A DNA stretch of 64,000 nucleotides from Echinarachnius parma (GCA_037951105.1 JBAMJV010008146.1:1-64000); one strand, 5' to 3'. Positions 46,344-58,897 are shown, counted from the stretch's first letter. Notes: generated by a model from the letters alone, not told the origin. Program-made: numbers and translations.

Positions 46344-46787
46344 AAGGGGAATTAACCCTTATCCTTTTGACTTACTGGATGTGATGAGAGCATAACTCTT
46401 GTCATTTCTAGTCACTTATTTCCTCATGAATATTCCCAATAATGAAAATAATCAATATTTTATGTCCCATTGTCGTCTGCTTTCAATGCCAACAGGGGGC
46501 GGCCATTTCTTCAACTTCTCGCGGTGAAATGACGTGTCAGGCGGAGAACACAATAGCGGGTTACGATAATGCTATTGTGTTCTCCGCCTGCCACGTCATT
46601 TCACCGCGAGTAGTTGAAGAAATGGCCGCCTCCTATATATGGGCATTGAAAGCAGACGACAGTGGTCCATAAAATATTGATTATTGTTGTAATCGGGAAT
46701 ATTCATGAGGAAATAAGTGACTAGCAATGATAGTAGTTATGCTCTCATCACATCCAGTAAGTCAAAAGGATAAGGGTTAATTACCCT
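46344..46787. mobile_element. Long hairpin MITE, TTAA-flanked
   Basis: TTAA at 46340-46343 and 46788-46791. Arms of about 215 bp pair almost throughout. Landmarks are GGAATTAACCCTTATCCTTT, ATGTGATGAGAGCATAAC and GGCGGAGAACACAATAGC, around a centre of about 13 bases near 46566. The arms differ by small changes only (for example GGGGGC versus a TCCTATATATG insertion near the GGCGGCC block). RNA from this locus would fold into a long duplex. Confidence 0.9.
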
Positions 46788-46940
46788 TTAAGAGTTTGTA
46801 TATTGCAGCTTTTTAAAGACTTAAATCCTCGAACTGGTCAGGATGATGGATTAAACAGCTATAGTTACATTAGGTCAGTGATTGCATGTGTTTCCAGGAC
46901 TCATTACAAACTGCCTCACTTGCCAATGACAACGAATATA

Positions 46941-47253
46941 CACTGTAAAAAAGAGTAAATTGACGTTGGTAATTTTTTTGTTGGGTGATATATACGTTGG
47001 TATTTGTTAAAAAGTTGGGCATATTAATGGCCTAAAAACGTAGTTCAAAATATTACCCAACAGTTGGGCACATTAATGTCCCAACAACATTGGTTGACTA
47101 TCAGCCCAACGTTGGGCGAAATATTGGGTAAATATACGTAATAACCTATTAGTTGGGCACATTAATGTCCCAACAGTAAACTATTGCCCAGTAGTTAGTA
47201 GGGTTATTATCGGCCCAACGTTGGGCAAAATATTGCCCATTTTTGTAACAGTG
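46941..47253. repeat. CACTGT-ended repeat with GTTGGGC reiteration
   Basis: Begins CACTGTAAAAAA and ends with inverse TTTTTGTAACAGTG. Inside, AGTTGGGCACATTAATGTCC and CCCAACGTTGGGC recur two to three times, some as perfect short palindromes. The vocabulary (CCCAACGTTGGGC) echoes the type 1 units at 26.4-27.4 kb, but I found no longer shared block. Confidence 0.65.
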
Positions 47254-50200
47254 CATGTAGCCGTATTTCATAATAAGTGCATTATACCCATCACTTAATG
47301 TAATGGTAAACAAAGTCACACTAATTTCATACAGATGTGTAATTAGGGTGGTGGCCTTCACATTTCAGTATACCAGAGTTAAGATCATTCATTATTCAGA
47401 CACATGTAATGGTGTCATCATTGACATTGGTGAAAACTCTGCGATCCACTTAATACCCGAACACCACAGATAATCAAGAAACCAGTCTTCAGATTTCTGG
47501 ATTAAAGACTAAGATTCGGACATGGAAATTCACATCCATTAATTGCTCACTTAATTAATTGTCAAGTTGAATTAAGGGCAGATAATTAAGCGGTTTATTC
47601 AAACACGGTTCTCTCTGAGGAACCTCAGAGCGTTTCCTGTTAGTAGTAAACTGCAAAACATCTTTGGTTCAAAACCTAAATGACTTTCGAGCACACCATT
47701 GTTACTATTTAGCGGATGATGTACTGTACACAAATGTATGCTGTTTAGTTTTAGAGGGATATCATTCAGCAAACAATTCCAAAATTATAGGCTAGTGTAT
47801 TTCACATTTTTTTGTGAAAATACCATAGAGTTATATTGGCATCTAAAAAGAACTGATTTCTTTATGTGATATGTCGCAAGAGGATGGTTGTTAAATGCAT
47901 CACTTTGTAGTTTGTCCCCTCTTCATCTTCATCAGGCTAGCCTTGATCACCAATGTGGGAATATAAGTGTACATTTTCTCCTTATTATGAATGGTAGTTG
48001 TTGAGCTTTACACGAATGTCATCTAATCAGTGGGAAAAAGACTCATCCCAAAGATATGTCAGCTTTCATACTCTTTTATTTTGACTTTGTATTTCTAAAC
48101 GATGTCGATACACCCTCGAATTCCCAGCCCCGTATTTTAATAATAATAATAATATTGAGTGCTAATCACAACCAATTTGTTTGCAGGTTCGTATTGTAAA
48201 ATGTGACAATTCATAACAACAAAATTGATTTGTTTGAAATATTATACACAATAAAAAAGAAAGAAAATATGGTTTATAATCATTGTAAACATTATTGATT
48301 TTATGGTTATATTATATATCTTTCTAGACCTGAACATATTTACAAAGGCCTGAAATATAATATAAAGGTTTTGTTTGTAATACAGATTGGAAGGACACAT
48401 GCCTTCCAATCATGAGGTTCCGAGTTTGGAACCAGAAAGTGCCCGGACATGTGGAAAGTGATTCTTAAGCACTGTATTCACATACAAGTTGCCATGCTGG
48501 AAGACTCCCCAGGGAGTGGAAATGTGTACTTTGTGTGCTAGATTTGTTACACTATGTATCCAATGACTGGGAATCTGGGAATAAACATGATGATACGCCG
48601 TGAGCGTCAAATAGACAAAATATTTGCTATATAGCAGCCATCTCATTGTCATTACAATTATTATTGTTATGTGTGTTTCTTTAAAATTCTTTTGTTTTGT
48701 ATTGTGTTATCATTTGTTTTGCCAGTATATTGTTTTTTAATCATATCAAATGCCATTCAACATTCAGTATATGGTTTTACAGATATAACATGTGTCATTC
48801 TATAATCTGAAACATTTCCATACATTTTTGTCCATAAGAGTATGTGAAATTTCATTTTCTATGTCTGACACGTGACATATAAAGACACGTGACATAAAAA
48901 CCATAGATCTAAAAAGGCACAATTTGGTATCAATAGATGCACAACTATCTATGGAAGACATATCCGAAGAAATGCGATGATAGCAGCATGCGTATGGGTG
49001 TAATCGTGAAAATAGCAGAGTAGAACATTCATGAACCCTAAGGATTTAAGGCGCTTTTAACGTACAGTAGGGGTAAAATCCTTCATATGTGTTTTGTGGA
49101 CTTCCAGTAGCTAGTTCGCGAGGTTGTGCACCTAGGTTGTGCTTCTACAAGGTCCTAGAAGACGATTATGGGCCCCAACCTTTTATAACATTCCATGTCT
49201 GTATAACCCCCTTTGCTCCCTGGGTAATAGTTTGAAACCCAACATTACCTCTACCAAATCTGCTCTTGAACATATTGCAAAGAACTACATATGCTGATCT
49301 CTGTATTACTCGTTAATTTAGTCATGTAGATATTAATTAGACCTAGAAATGTTCTTTAGTACAATGTTTTATTATTGATTAATATTCTTGAAGGGTTTAG
49401 AAGAAATGTCAGCGGCAACTTTGGGCAACTCTTGTTATAAGCATTATAAAGATAATTAGCTAATTTGCATATTTCTGAGATAAGGTCAGGGGTCATTCTC
49501 TAATTTGCATATTTATGAATATTATTGATTTTCAGTGGCTATAGCCTCAAAAATGTCTTTATTTTTCTTCGGTCATGTTCTCAATGTGTATTAAAGATAC
49601 TTCAGCTCGGTTACCACCTTGGCAACCTCTGGCAATGCATATAATTAGCATTATTATATTATTTACCTAATTTGCATATTCCCAGAAATCAGGTAAAATC
49701 GTGTATATTGTGAACCCAGAAGGTTAAAAAGACAAGAAATACCACTTTTCCAAGGTTTTAGGGGGCAACAAATCCATTTATCATCGATTCCATGGTGACT
49801 CGTGTGACATTTTTACTAAAATCTGACTTTTAACAGTTTGCCAGCACTAAACTGGCTTTCTAATCTTAACGTTTAGTACTTGTTTAATACACTAAGATAC
49901 TGGGTATGCATGGGCAGGAAGGAAAAAAAATGTTCTAAGATTCATATTTTCTTAGAAATTAGCCATCCTTTGCCGTGACTCGCGTGACGTGATACAAAAC
50001 AAGGTTCTTGACATCACTCTGTTCAAATTGGTTTTCGTATCCATCTAAAGAAGATATCTGGTTACTGACTGGTGAAATACAAACTTGATAACCTACCTCA
50101 TTCTTAGTATAAAGTACAATACCCCAAGTCTTCCTGATTTTGAGAAATAGCCTACACAAAACGTGACTCGCGTGACACAGAGTGTGACTCGCGTGACGGA

Positions 50201-50526
50201 GTATCTTATAGCATGGAGGCATAAATCTACAACTCGACATTTAAGCTAGAAATCATTAAACTACATTGGGAAAAAGTGTTTTGTATGGATTAAAATTATA
50301 AATAACAGTTTTCTTAATTATATTCTGGATGAGGTTCCCTTGGAAACATGTTTTGGGGGATGGGGGGGGGGGGGGGGGGGGGGTCACATTGTTTGATTAT
50401 GATGGGGTGCTATTTTCCATGTCCTTAGAAGCATGATAGCTACATGTACATAGCCTAGTGGGAGCTAAATTGCATACAATTGTTTGCTTTTAGACACAAG
50501 GATGTTTAAACAAAAGTATATGTGTG

Positions 50527-50770
50527 CATCTCTTGGGCTACCCCATGCAAACATACCGGAAGCCTGGGGGCTGCGTGCATCTCTTGGGGCTACCCCCTCC
50601 AAGCATACCTGAAGCCTGGGAGCTACATGCATCTCTTGGGGCTTATCTCTTGGGGCTTATCTCTTGGGGCTTCCCCCTCTGAGCAGACCCGAAGCTTTGG
50701 GGCTGAGTACATCTCTTGAGGTTCCCCCTCCAAGCATACCCAAAGCCTGGGGGCTGCGGGCATCTCATGG
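50527..50770. repeat. About 51-bp tandem repeat
   Basis: Units start with CATCTCTTGGG at 50527, 50578, 50630 and 50710, and CATCTCATGG at 50760. Each carries CCAAGCATACC-like and GAAGCCTGGGGGCTGCGTG-like parts. The third unit is longer because GGGCTTATCTCTT is reiterated. Confidence 0.85.
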
Positions 50771-50807
50771 GCATTGATCACCGAGGGAGGGGTGGAGGGG
50801 GATATAA

Positions 50808-51440
50808 CCCCCCCCCCCCCCCCCAACAAAAACAAAAATAAATAAATAAATAAAATAAAATGAAATAAAAATAATAATAATAATAAATAAATTTAAAACA
50901 AATTATAATATCAAAAATAAACAAAATAATAATAATAACATTTGAGGTGCGGGGGATGGCCTGTATTATTATCCCCCCCCCCCCCAAACCAATTTGAGGG
51001 CTCAGAAATATAAAATACATTAAAATGAAGAGACATGGGCCCCTCTAATTCATTATGATACAATAGTCTTCTTCTAACCCTAACCACATCTTGAGAGTGC
51101 TCAACTGCCCAAATCCAAAATCTTCAGGGGGGCTGTGCCCCCTAAAACCCCATTAAGGCCATCTGACCCAGTCCCTTGTACATTGTACTTATTTACATAA
51201 ATAAATAACATCTTTAGCCCTTCGGGTGCTCAGCCCCCCCCCCCCCCCCCCCCTAGGTACTAAATAGCAGGCCCCTACTCCCCACCCTTCTCTAAGGGTT
51301 TCTTGCCAATTTGCTCACCAAGTGTGCTACGCGTGCACACAATACCCATTGACTTAATAGGTGTCATTCGGTTAAAAAATATTTTTGTCTCTGCCCCCCC
51401 TCCCCCAACCCCTGCCCCCCCCCCCTCCCCCGTCATAAAA
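50808..51440. repeat. C-run and AAT-rich low-complexity tract
   Basis: C runs at about 50808-50824, 50974-50985, 51235-51254 and 51396-51430 alternate with an ATAA/AATAATA stretch (50835-50945). Proline- and glycine-rich open frames here are artefacts of composition. Confidence 0.7.
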
Positions 51441-53665
51441 CCCTGGCCATGCCTACTTGGTTTGTCACTTCATCCATCGCCTCTCCTTCGGCCCCCTCAT
51501 TTTCCAAAAATATGCACTGCCAGGTGAAAATAAATGCTTGAGCAGCAAGGAAGTGATCCACAGTAATCTAGCTGTATGTACACATGTATAACAGTTTATT
51601 TTTACTTCTAAAATGTTCTTATAAAATTTATGTTCCATAAAATATCTCTTAAAACATGTACAAACTAGAGCTAAATTGTTTGCATTCAAATTCTATCTCA
51701 TTTGGCATTATTACTCTGACTTTGGAATGCATTGCTGGCATGTGACTCGCGTGACAGAGTCCAAACGTGACTCGCGTGACACTTTTGAGGCAGCTTTTTA
51801 TGGGAGGGTGGCAGAACAAATGCTTTTATTACTGTATCAACTGATAAAGTATCACTCCTATATTTAAGGATATATAAACATTTCTTGAAAAGTAATCTAA
51901 ATTTACTGCAGTTTTAACAAATCAACCTTTTGCGTGACTCACGTGACATTCATCAAGTGTATTTTGAGGATGATAAATTTGCAAAATGCTAACAGCATAG
52001 AAGAAAAATCGTACTGTTTTCTCAAAATGAATGTTATAACTATTTAATAATGGAAGAATAAGGGACAGCTGATGCTTTAAATATTTTTTTTTGTTTTACA
52101 CTAATATGAGACCAGAGGCCTCTATTTTGACCCAAAACTTCCCCTACGTTCATAGGGCTGTAACTTTTTTTTTTAAAGGCCCCCCTGAAAAAAAAACAGA
52201 GATTTAAACCATTTCAACATTTCTCTTCCTAAATATATTAATCACAAAGTGGTTCTTTGTACTTCATTTTTTGAGTTTTATGATGACACTTCCATGGAAT
52301 TGGTGTTATGATACTTAAATCGATGTATCATCTTTGCAACCAACATTAATCCAAGATGGCCGCCTTTGGCATTTTCATGGAGATAATGCTATTTTCCACT
52401 TTAACAGCATTTATTTTATAAAACTGTAATATTTTTACTGTAAGCACACATCTACATTGTGATTAAAGTATTCTACTTGCTAATTCAAATAATTGAAAGT
52501 CCAAAAATTATAATAGTGATCTAATATAACCAAAAGAATGACTAGTCGTGTATCATAATATGTGAAATTTGATGAGCAGCCATCTTGGATTTGAGAAGGT
52601 TGCCATTGTAATATATGAAAATAAGTATCAGAAATGGATTTGTTGCCCCCTAAAACCTTGGAAAATGGTATCACTTGTCATTTTTACTTTACGGGTTTCC
52701 AATATACGCGATTTGGGGGAATATGCAAATTAGGTAAATACCCTAATTATGCAAATAATATGCATATCTAGATGTTCCCATATAGTGGCAACAAATCTGA
52801 AATATCTTTACTACATATTTAGAACATGATTACAAAATAATAATCTTAAATTATTGCTTATTAGAGGCTGTAGTCACTGAAAATCAATAATATTCATAAA
52901 TATGCAAATTAGAGGCAGCCATCTTGGATTTCAAGGTGTTGCCCATTCGGCACATGGAAATGAGCACCGGAAATGGATTCCTTGCCCCAAATTACCCTAG
53001 CAATATAGTTTTGATCACTATTGTACTATTCCTCGATAGAAAATGACCCCTGACCTTATTTCAGAAATATGCAAATTACCTAATTATCTTTATACTGATT
53101 ATAAAGGTTGCCAAGGTGGCAACAAAGCTGAAATTTCTTCTAAACCCTTCTAGAATATGAATCAATAACAAAACATTGTACTAAATAACGTCTCCAGGTC
53201 TAATACACAAAATATAGGACCGTCTACAGGACTAATTCCCTATCTAGGAAAACAAGTAATATGTTTCACTGTGATGGGAAATATTCAGTTTAATTTAATT
53301 TGGCTCACCCTGGTCTGTGACCCCGGATTGTGTCGCCTTCAAAGTTTGTATGGACAACAATACGTAGAAACGCTACTTCCTTTGCCATTGACCATGGGTG
53401 CAAAACAAATCAATAATTCGCTTTCAATCGGGGTACTTGTGTGTTTCCATACCTATTTGAGCATGAACCTACAATATCTAGGAAATACGATCTAAAGGGA
53501 TCAGGTAGCATTGTCATAATCGACAAAACTTACTGAGAACTATATACAACTCTCTCTTATTGTATTCGTATTACCCATGTACACATGAAAGTTTCTTTTT
53601 TCTCTTTCGTTATAAAGATATTTATGTACTTAAACAATCTCCCTGGGATGAGTTTAACTATACTA

Positions 53666-54397
53666 CGCACAAAAAGTTCCGCAATCGAGGTTTGCGCATT
53701 AATAACTTTTCTATTACGCTATTACCATTCATAAATGTGGTATCATTGTAAAGCGTGAATTCTCCCCTTTACATTGATATAACATTTGCTATGAATATTT
53801 TATCATGGAATGTGCATTGCATCCAAATGTACGCCAAATTCAAAAGTGAAATGTTGCAAAATGCACTAATTTTGTCAACAAAGTGCCTTCCTTTTGTTTG
53901 AAGATTAAAACGTCGCTTGAATGCCTATTACGATATTACCATTCATACATTTGGTATCATTGTAAAGCGTGAATCCTCCTCTTTACATTGATATACTGTA
54001 ACATTTGCTATGGGTATTTTATCATGGAATGTGCATTACATCCGAATGTAGGGCAAAGTAAAAAATGAAATGTTGCAAAATGCACTGATTTATTTCAACA
54101 GTGTGCCTTTCTTTTGTTTGAAGATTAAAACGTGGCTTGAATGCATGACCACCTCACCCCCATTCAAGCCAAGCAAGGCACACTGTTGACAAAATAAGTG
54201 CATTTGGCAACATTTCACTTTTGACTTTGCCCTACATTTGGATGCAATGCACATTCCATGATAAAATATTCATAGCAAATGTTATATCAATGTAAAGGGG
54301 AGAATTTACGCTTTTCAATGGCACCAAATGTATGAATGGTCATAGCGTAATAGAAAAGTTATTAATGCGCAAACCTCGATTGCGGAACTTTTTGTGC
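53666..54397. mobile_element. 0.73-kb foldback element, GCACAAAAAGTTCCGC termini
   Basis: GCACAAAAAGTTCCGCAATC with GAGGTTTGCGCATTAATAAC at the left is matched in inverse at the right end, with TA at 53664-53665 and 54398-54399. The left arm is itself followed by a partial direct copy (about 53928-54145), so the arm sequence occurs three times. Ends 355 bp before NLR exon 4. Confidence 0.82.
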
Positions 54398-54752
54398 TAA
54401 GTATATATACAAAGTTCACGGAATAATGTGTACGCATCTCAAATTAAAAGGGTTGATGTCATTGTTGGCATGAGGAAGACATGCGTGACGCACATATAGT
54501 GCTCATATCAAATCACAATGTAATTGTAATTACGGATTTCCAATTACCTTTCTTAAAATGCATGCAGTAATATGTGTTTCATTGTTGTCTATGATTAGCG
54601 TACAGACTTGCCTTACAAGTCATGTGTATTATAGCGCAACGAAAACTTGTATTCATATGGTATATAATATATGTAAAAACATTTCAATTAATCTCTGACT
54701 GCTGTCTTATCATTATCATAACGTAAATAATTGATTTCCTTGTGTCTGACAG

Positions 54753-54815
54753 ATTCCTTACCAACATGTGTGCCGCAACCTGTACCACAGTTTGTCACTC
54801 AAGCTGCTCAATCCG
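54753..54815 (+). CDS. NLR gene exon 4: 21-residue linker
   Basis: 63 bases between TGTCTGACAG and a GTGAG donor, phase 1 on both sides, so it joins exon 3 and exon 5 without breaking the frame. It encodes a Pro/Gln/Val-rich linker (LPTCVPQPVPQFVTQAAQ) with no stop. Being symmetrical it could be skipped without a frame change. Its support is purely splice and phase logic. Confidence 0.65.
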
Positions 54816-55838
54816 GTGAGAAATAATTATGTTTATTATGTTCGTTTACATAGTTTGTCTCTAATGTGCAATCACACGGGCTGGTTTCGCAGGAATACAT
54901 TAAATGCGGTCTACTCTCTGAGGACCAAACTCCCTTGTCTGTACTTTCGGCTGAAGCTACTTTAAATAAGTAGATCCATGTAGCTGCCTGAATTTTAGTT
55001 ATGAAAGTTAGTCAGTACATGGATGCTGACAAGCAACAGGAAATTAACAAATGCTAGATTGTTTGTGTACCATCGAACAGTGCCAATAAATTAATTTTAT
55101 TGTTTTATGTGAAAGTGCTCCATTAACTTTATCAAATTCAACCAAAATCACTTGGAACTTTTTGTTGTACCTCGTTGTTTGGCTAATGGAAACAGAAGAT
55201 GTACACGGGTTATGATTGCTCAAATGTCTCCTTTATTATGAAGATATTTATTATTAATTTGAAAAGTTTTCCGCAACGCTTTCCGATTGTAGTGAAAATC
55301 AAAGCGCACTAGTTTAAGTTTTCCACTAGGTAAACAGTGTTCCTTTTCTATGAAAATTCACACATCATTTGAACAAATCTTACGATGATATTGGTATAAT
55401 TTATGATTAATGTCTCTTTTTTTTGGATAGCATCTTTTTAAGTTAAATATGGTATGTAAGATCTCAAATACAGAATGGAAGGAGCCGTTTATAAATAAAT
55501 TGACGCAATGGTGGTATTGTTTTGTTCTTGAAATACATACAGCTTAGAATTCATAGTTCTGATCATAAAAATGCTGTGATGTGCCAAATTAAAATGTAAA
55601 ACAAATTCTATCAAAATAAAAAGTATCATCGATTATTTAGCCCGAATAACAGACTTCGTAATGTTGTTCTGTGTGTATAGGGCAAATAATAATTACCATG
55701 GTACAGTACTCTGCGCACTAAGATAATTACATTTCATATGACAAGCCCAACACAGGGGATGTGTATCCAAACAACTGTATGTTAATATATATATATATCT
55801 ATCAGTGCTTTTATTTCTACCGATCTTATCCTTTGCAG
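54816..55838 (+). other. NLR intron 4
   Basis: 1.0 kb, AT-rich, ends GTGAG and GCAG. Apart from an (AT)n stretch at about 55786-55800 I see no repeat or additional exon. Confidence 0.6.
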
Positions 55839-57436
55839 ATAATCCATCACTAACACTCCCGGCTCTCTCAGACAAACAGGTTGAAGACTGCGCTAGAGAA
55901 ATAATGTCTTTCTATCGGAAACATATCTGTAAGATAAGAGTGGACCCTCTCGATCATGATTCCATCCGTCCATTAAAAGATATATTTACCAATCTTACGA
56001 TGCTCACCGGAAATGGTGACGATTGGAAAGAACTGAAATATGAAGACCTTACAATTGACAACAATGGGGAACCAGCCAAACGACTCCTGGTACAGGGAGA
56101 GGCTGGGGCTGGCAAGACCACATTCTGTGCTAAGATAGCATGGGACTGGGTGAACAAAACTATATTCCACAGTTTCAACCTCGTTGCTTTAATTCCACTG
56201 CGAGAATCTGAGAATTTTACAGTTGGGGAAATATTAAAGGGGTATCTCAACAAAAACAATCCAGTTCAAGCCAGTCAGCTTGAAGAGTACATTGAGTTGA
56301 ACCCAAATAAGGTCTTTATCATCTTTGATGGGCTAGATGAGTTCAAGAAACGTATTGTACCGTCAAATAGCAATACAGCGAGGGCAGAGGGTATGATTTC
56401 ACAAGAACATGCAATAGATATCGTTACAACTGTAATGTCAGATCAACTAGAAAACTGCCTTGTTCTGGTGACGACTCGACCTTGGAAAGCAGACGAGATC
56501 AGGAGAAATAAAAAATTGAGAGAATTGTATCCTTTCATCCGCATTGAAGGTTTCAATAAGAATAATATAGCAGTATACATAGGGAAATACTTCAAAAACA
56601 ACACAACTAAAGCAAATAGTCTAATCCAGTTCATACAAGAAAATGACATAGTCTCAGAACATATGGCCCCTTATCCCCTTTATATATCTATGTTATGTTT
56701 GATGTGGAAAGAGCAAGACGAGGATAAACTAAGAGGAATAAGACGATTGCAAACATTTTCGCAGCTATTCAAGGAAATTTTCGTATTCTTGAAAGAGCAT
56801 TTTCTCCTTAAAGGTATGAGTTTAGATGATCCAGCGCGAAAAGGACGTCTCACAGTTATTGAGGACCATTTGAAGTCAATAGCTAAAATCGCATTCAATG
56901 GGTTATTGCAAAACAACATGACTTTCAAAGAGGAGGATTTCAAACACTGTCCTGATGCCATGGTAACAGCATGCAAGATAGGAGTACTTACCAAAGAAAA
57001 AAGGCTAGTCCCGAGAGTGGAATGGCATGATAAACCCCAGTCCCGGATAGAGTGTGCAGTAGACTTCCCACATAAGCTATTTCAGGAGTTTGTTGCGGGG
57101 ATGTACCTGGATGTCCTATATCACTCAAACCGTACTGAATACAACAGAGTGGTCGAAGAGGAAGTGCTCAATAAGAGAAAGGAGTTCATGTATTTGCTAT
57201 ACTTTGCTACATCAATGAGCAAGACGGTTGGAGTCGATATCATTAGCAGGCTGTATAAACCTGGTAAAAACAAGAATTTTTTAGTTGATGTCGCCTTTGA
57301 ATGTCATCAGAGAGAAGATGCAGAGTTCATGGAGTTGGTGAATCAGAAGGTTGTTAACAGGGTTAAATCATTGACCATAAACAGGAAGAAAAAGGTTCAC
57401 ACCATACTTGGCTACTTGTTCTTGACATCAACTCTG
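55839..57436 (+). CDS. NLR gene exon 5: NACHT NTPase domain
   Basis: One long exon, acceptor CTTATCCTTTGCAG (to 55838), donor GTAAGG (57437), entering in phase 1 and leaving in phase 0; 533 codons without a stop. The pre-NACHT part has FYRKHICKIRVDPLD and IFTNLTML. Walker A is GEAGAGKTT (about 56096-56122), Walker B is FIIFDGLDEF (about 56313-56345), and the sensor-like LVLVTTRPW follows. The later part (APYPLYISMLCLMW, FPHKLFQEFVAGMYLD) matches the NACHT-associated winged-helix and superhelical region of NLRs. NACHT domains oligomerise in an ATP-dependent way on ligand sensing. The family is greatly expanded in sea urchins and amphioxus. Confidence 0.93.
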
Positions 57437-58142
57437 GTAAGGCATTAATAACTGCTTATCTTCAATAGTTACCAGCGTACACAAAATGTGCATTTGTATT
57501 ATGTATTCCCAAAGTGAAAAATATTCCTGACTGAAACTGGAATTGTATCGCTGCTATCGTGTACAGTTGCGTACTTATATCGCATGTAAAGTGTTATCTT
57601 ACAATCGTACTCTATTTACAATGATTTTGACAATGATGTTTCTTTTCTCAAAAACGATCCCCAAATATACAAGTGTTCATAAACATGTGTGCGTAAATGT
57701 TAAAAGCATTACATATTTACATTAAGTATAAACATGATCAAAACAAACACAACCTTTGGCAACACTTTGGCGACATTTAACACCTCGCATGAAAATCAGT
57801 TATGTATCTGTTTAATATTAACAAAACGGGATTTCGTATGTGACATGTGTGTTAACATATTATGAAGAAAGAAGTCTTCTATACTGTACACATACCAAAA
57901 ATGTCTGAGACTGCTGATAGAACAGAAACACAATGTGTGTATCCCAATGTATCACTTTGTATGCAAATAATGTAATCCATGAGGAAACGGATACCCGCTA
58001 TATACATAACCGGGATATGTAAACAATCTCATGAAGAAATAAGTAAAGATATTAACATAGTTATTTGAGGTAAATTAGTGTGTTATTTCAAAAGTCACGT
58101 TGACTGTCATCTTCCCTTTGATCGCATCATACTTAATCACAG
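57437..58142 (+). other. NLR intron 5
   Basis: 0.7 kb between the NACHT exon and the first LRR-type exon. AT-rich, GTAAGG to CACAG. No repeat or gene recognised. Confidence 0.6.
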
Positions 58143-58304
58143 GCTGGGTTGAAAATCAGTGACAGAAAATGCAGAGTGCTACTCTCCAAGGCGCTAGCAG
58201 AGACTATCTGCACATCTACCTCACTCAAGGAGATTACTATGTACCAATGTTCTATGCACGAAAGCTTCTATGATATCCTTGCAATCAACGAACATCATTC
58301 CAAG
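58143..58304 (+). CDS. NLR gene exon 6: first LRR-type exon
   Basis: 162 bases, phase 0-0, between CTTAATCACAG and GTAGAG. It encodes 54 residues with a leucine-rich spacing (RVLLSKALAETICTSTSLKE, then ITMYQCSMHESFYDILA). Modular phase 0 exons of this size are how echinoderm NLR LRRs are typically built. No further LRR exon was found before the window ends, although 5.7 kb remain. Either a long repeat-filled intron follows or the gene ends with a short exon I cannot see. Confidence 0.7.
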
Positions 58305-58374
58305 GTAGAGAAGTGAATACACGAGTGTATTTTGATCCATAGTATTTTGCTACTCTATCATTGCGCACCCAATA

Positions 58375-58897
58375 CAGGGTGGCCCAGAAATAACGGAACG
58401 GGGCATTTCCCAAAATATAGTACCAAACTATTTATGTCCATCGGATAGTGTGTCTTTTCCAATAGAAAACGATACCAAGAACAGTAATTTTGGTGGTGTA
58501 GTTTTTGTTTTAGGGCGCTGTGAGTGAGACCATGTCAGGTGCCAATATTTTTTTAATTTTTACCTAGTCAGGGCCAGTAAACCGCCCTCACTGCCCGTAT
58601 TATACCATGCCCATTATCTCGTCACACGGCTGAGTGCACACTGTCAATGGTGCGCTGTGTTATACGCTATGAAATGCGGTGCGTGCGGTTTTACTGGCCC
58701 TGACTAGGTACCACAAATTGACAAAAAAAGGAACCTGACATCATGTCACTCACAGCGCCCTAGAACAAATACTACTCAACCAAAATGGCTGTTCTTGGTA
58801 TCGTTTTCATTGGAAATGACACCCTATCCGTTGGACATAATAATTGTGTTGCTGTATTTTGGGAAGTGCCCCGTTCCGTTATTTCTGGGCCACCCTG
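58375..58897. mobile_element. Tc1/mariner-type foldback MITE
   Basis: CAGGGTGGCCCAGAAATAAC at the left and its inverse at the right, flanked by TA (58373-58374, 58898-58899). Arms extend about 230 bp on each side (AACGGAACGGGGCA, TAGGGCGCTGTGAGTGA, TTACCTAGTCAGGGCCAGTA), around a CpG-richer centre (about 58585-58680). TA targets and GGTGGCCCA ends are typical of mariner-like elements. It lies 70 bp after exon 6. Confidence 0.88.

Larger units (their letters stand above)
45447..49224. mobile_element. 3.8-kb element with about 400-bp inverted arms
   Basis: Ends CCCAGGGAGCAAA and inverse, flanked by TA (45445-45446, 49225-49226). Arms (to about 45860 and from about 48840) share CATGGAATGTTATAAAAGGT, GACTTCCAGTAGCTAG (inverted), ACCCTAAGGATTTAAGGCGC and CACGTGACATTAAA-like blocks. 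No transposase frame is evident in the interior, which hosts two smaller elements. TA flanks suit Tc1/mariner-like or related families. Confidence 0.8.
49336..53204. mobile_element. Foldback family F, 3.9 kb, with a GTGACTCGCGTGAC motif array
   Basis: The inverted arms (about 49336-49775 and 52570-53204) begin TTAGACCT. They share TTTAGTACAATGTTTT, GGGTTTAGAAGAAAT, CCTAATTTGCATATT and AAGGTTTTAGGGGGCAACAA (inverted on the right). Between them, GTGACTCGCGTGAC or a one-base variant occurs at 49795, 49975, 50163, 50184, 51742, 51767 and 51934. Poly-G and poly-C tracts and a 51-bp tandem repeat fill the middle. No transposase. A shorter relative lies at 22500-24070. Confidence 0.78.
41139..54752 (+). 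other. 13.6-kb NLR intron filled with mobile elements
   Basis: Lies between the Death exon and the linker exon. At least ten inverted-repeat elements or hairpins occupy most of it; no additional in-frame exon was recognised. The splice ends GTGAGT and ACAG are intact. Confidence 0.65.

Noticed and set aside
46941-47253. Fragment of the giant type 1 repeat family
   Set aside because: It shares short words such as CCCAACGTTGGGC, but no longer block and different termini (CACTGT), so I list it as a separate repeat.
55693-56994. Minus-strand open frames under the NACHT exon
   Set aside because: Antisense shadows of a clear NACHT reading frame.
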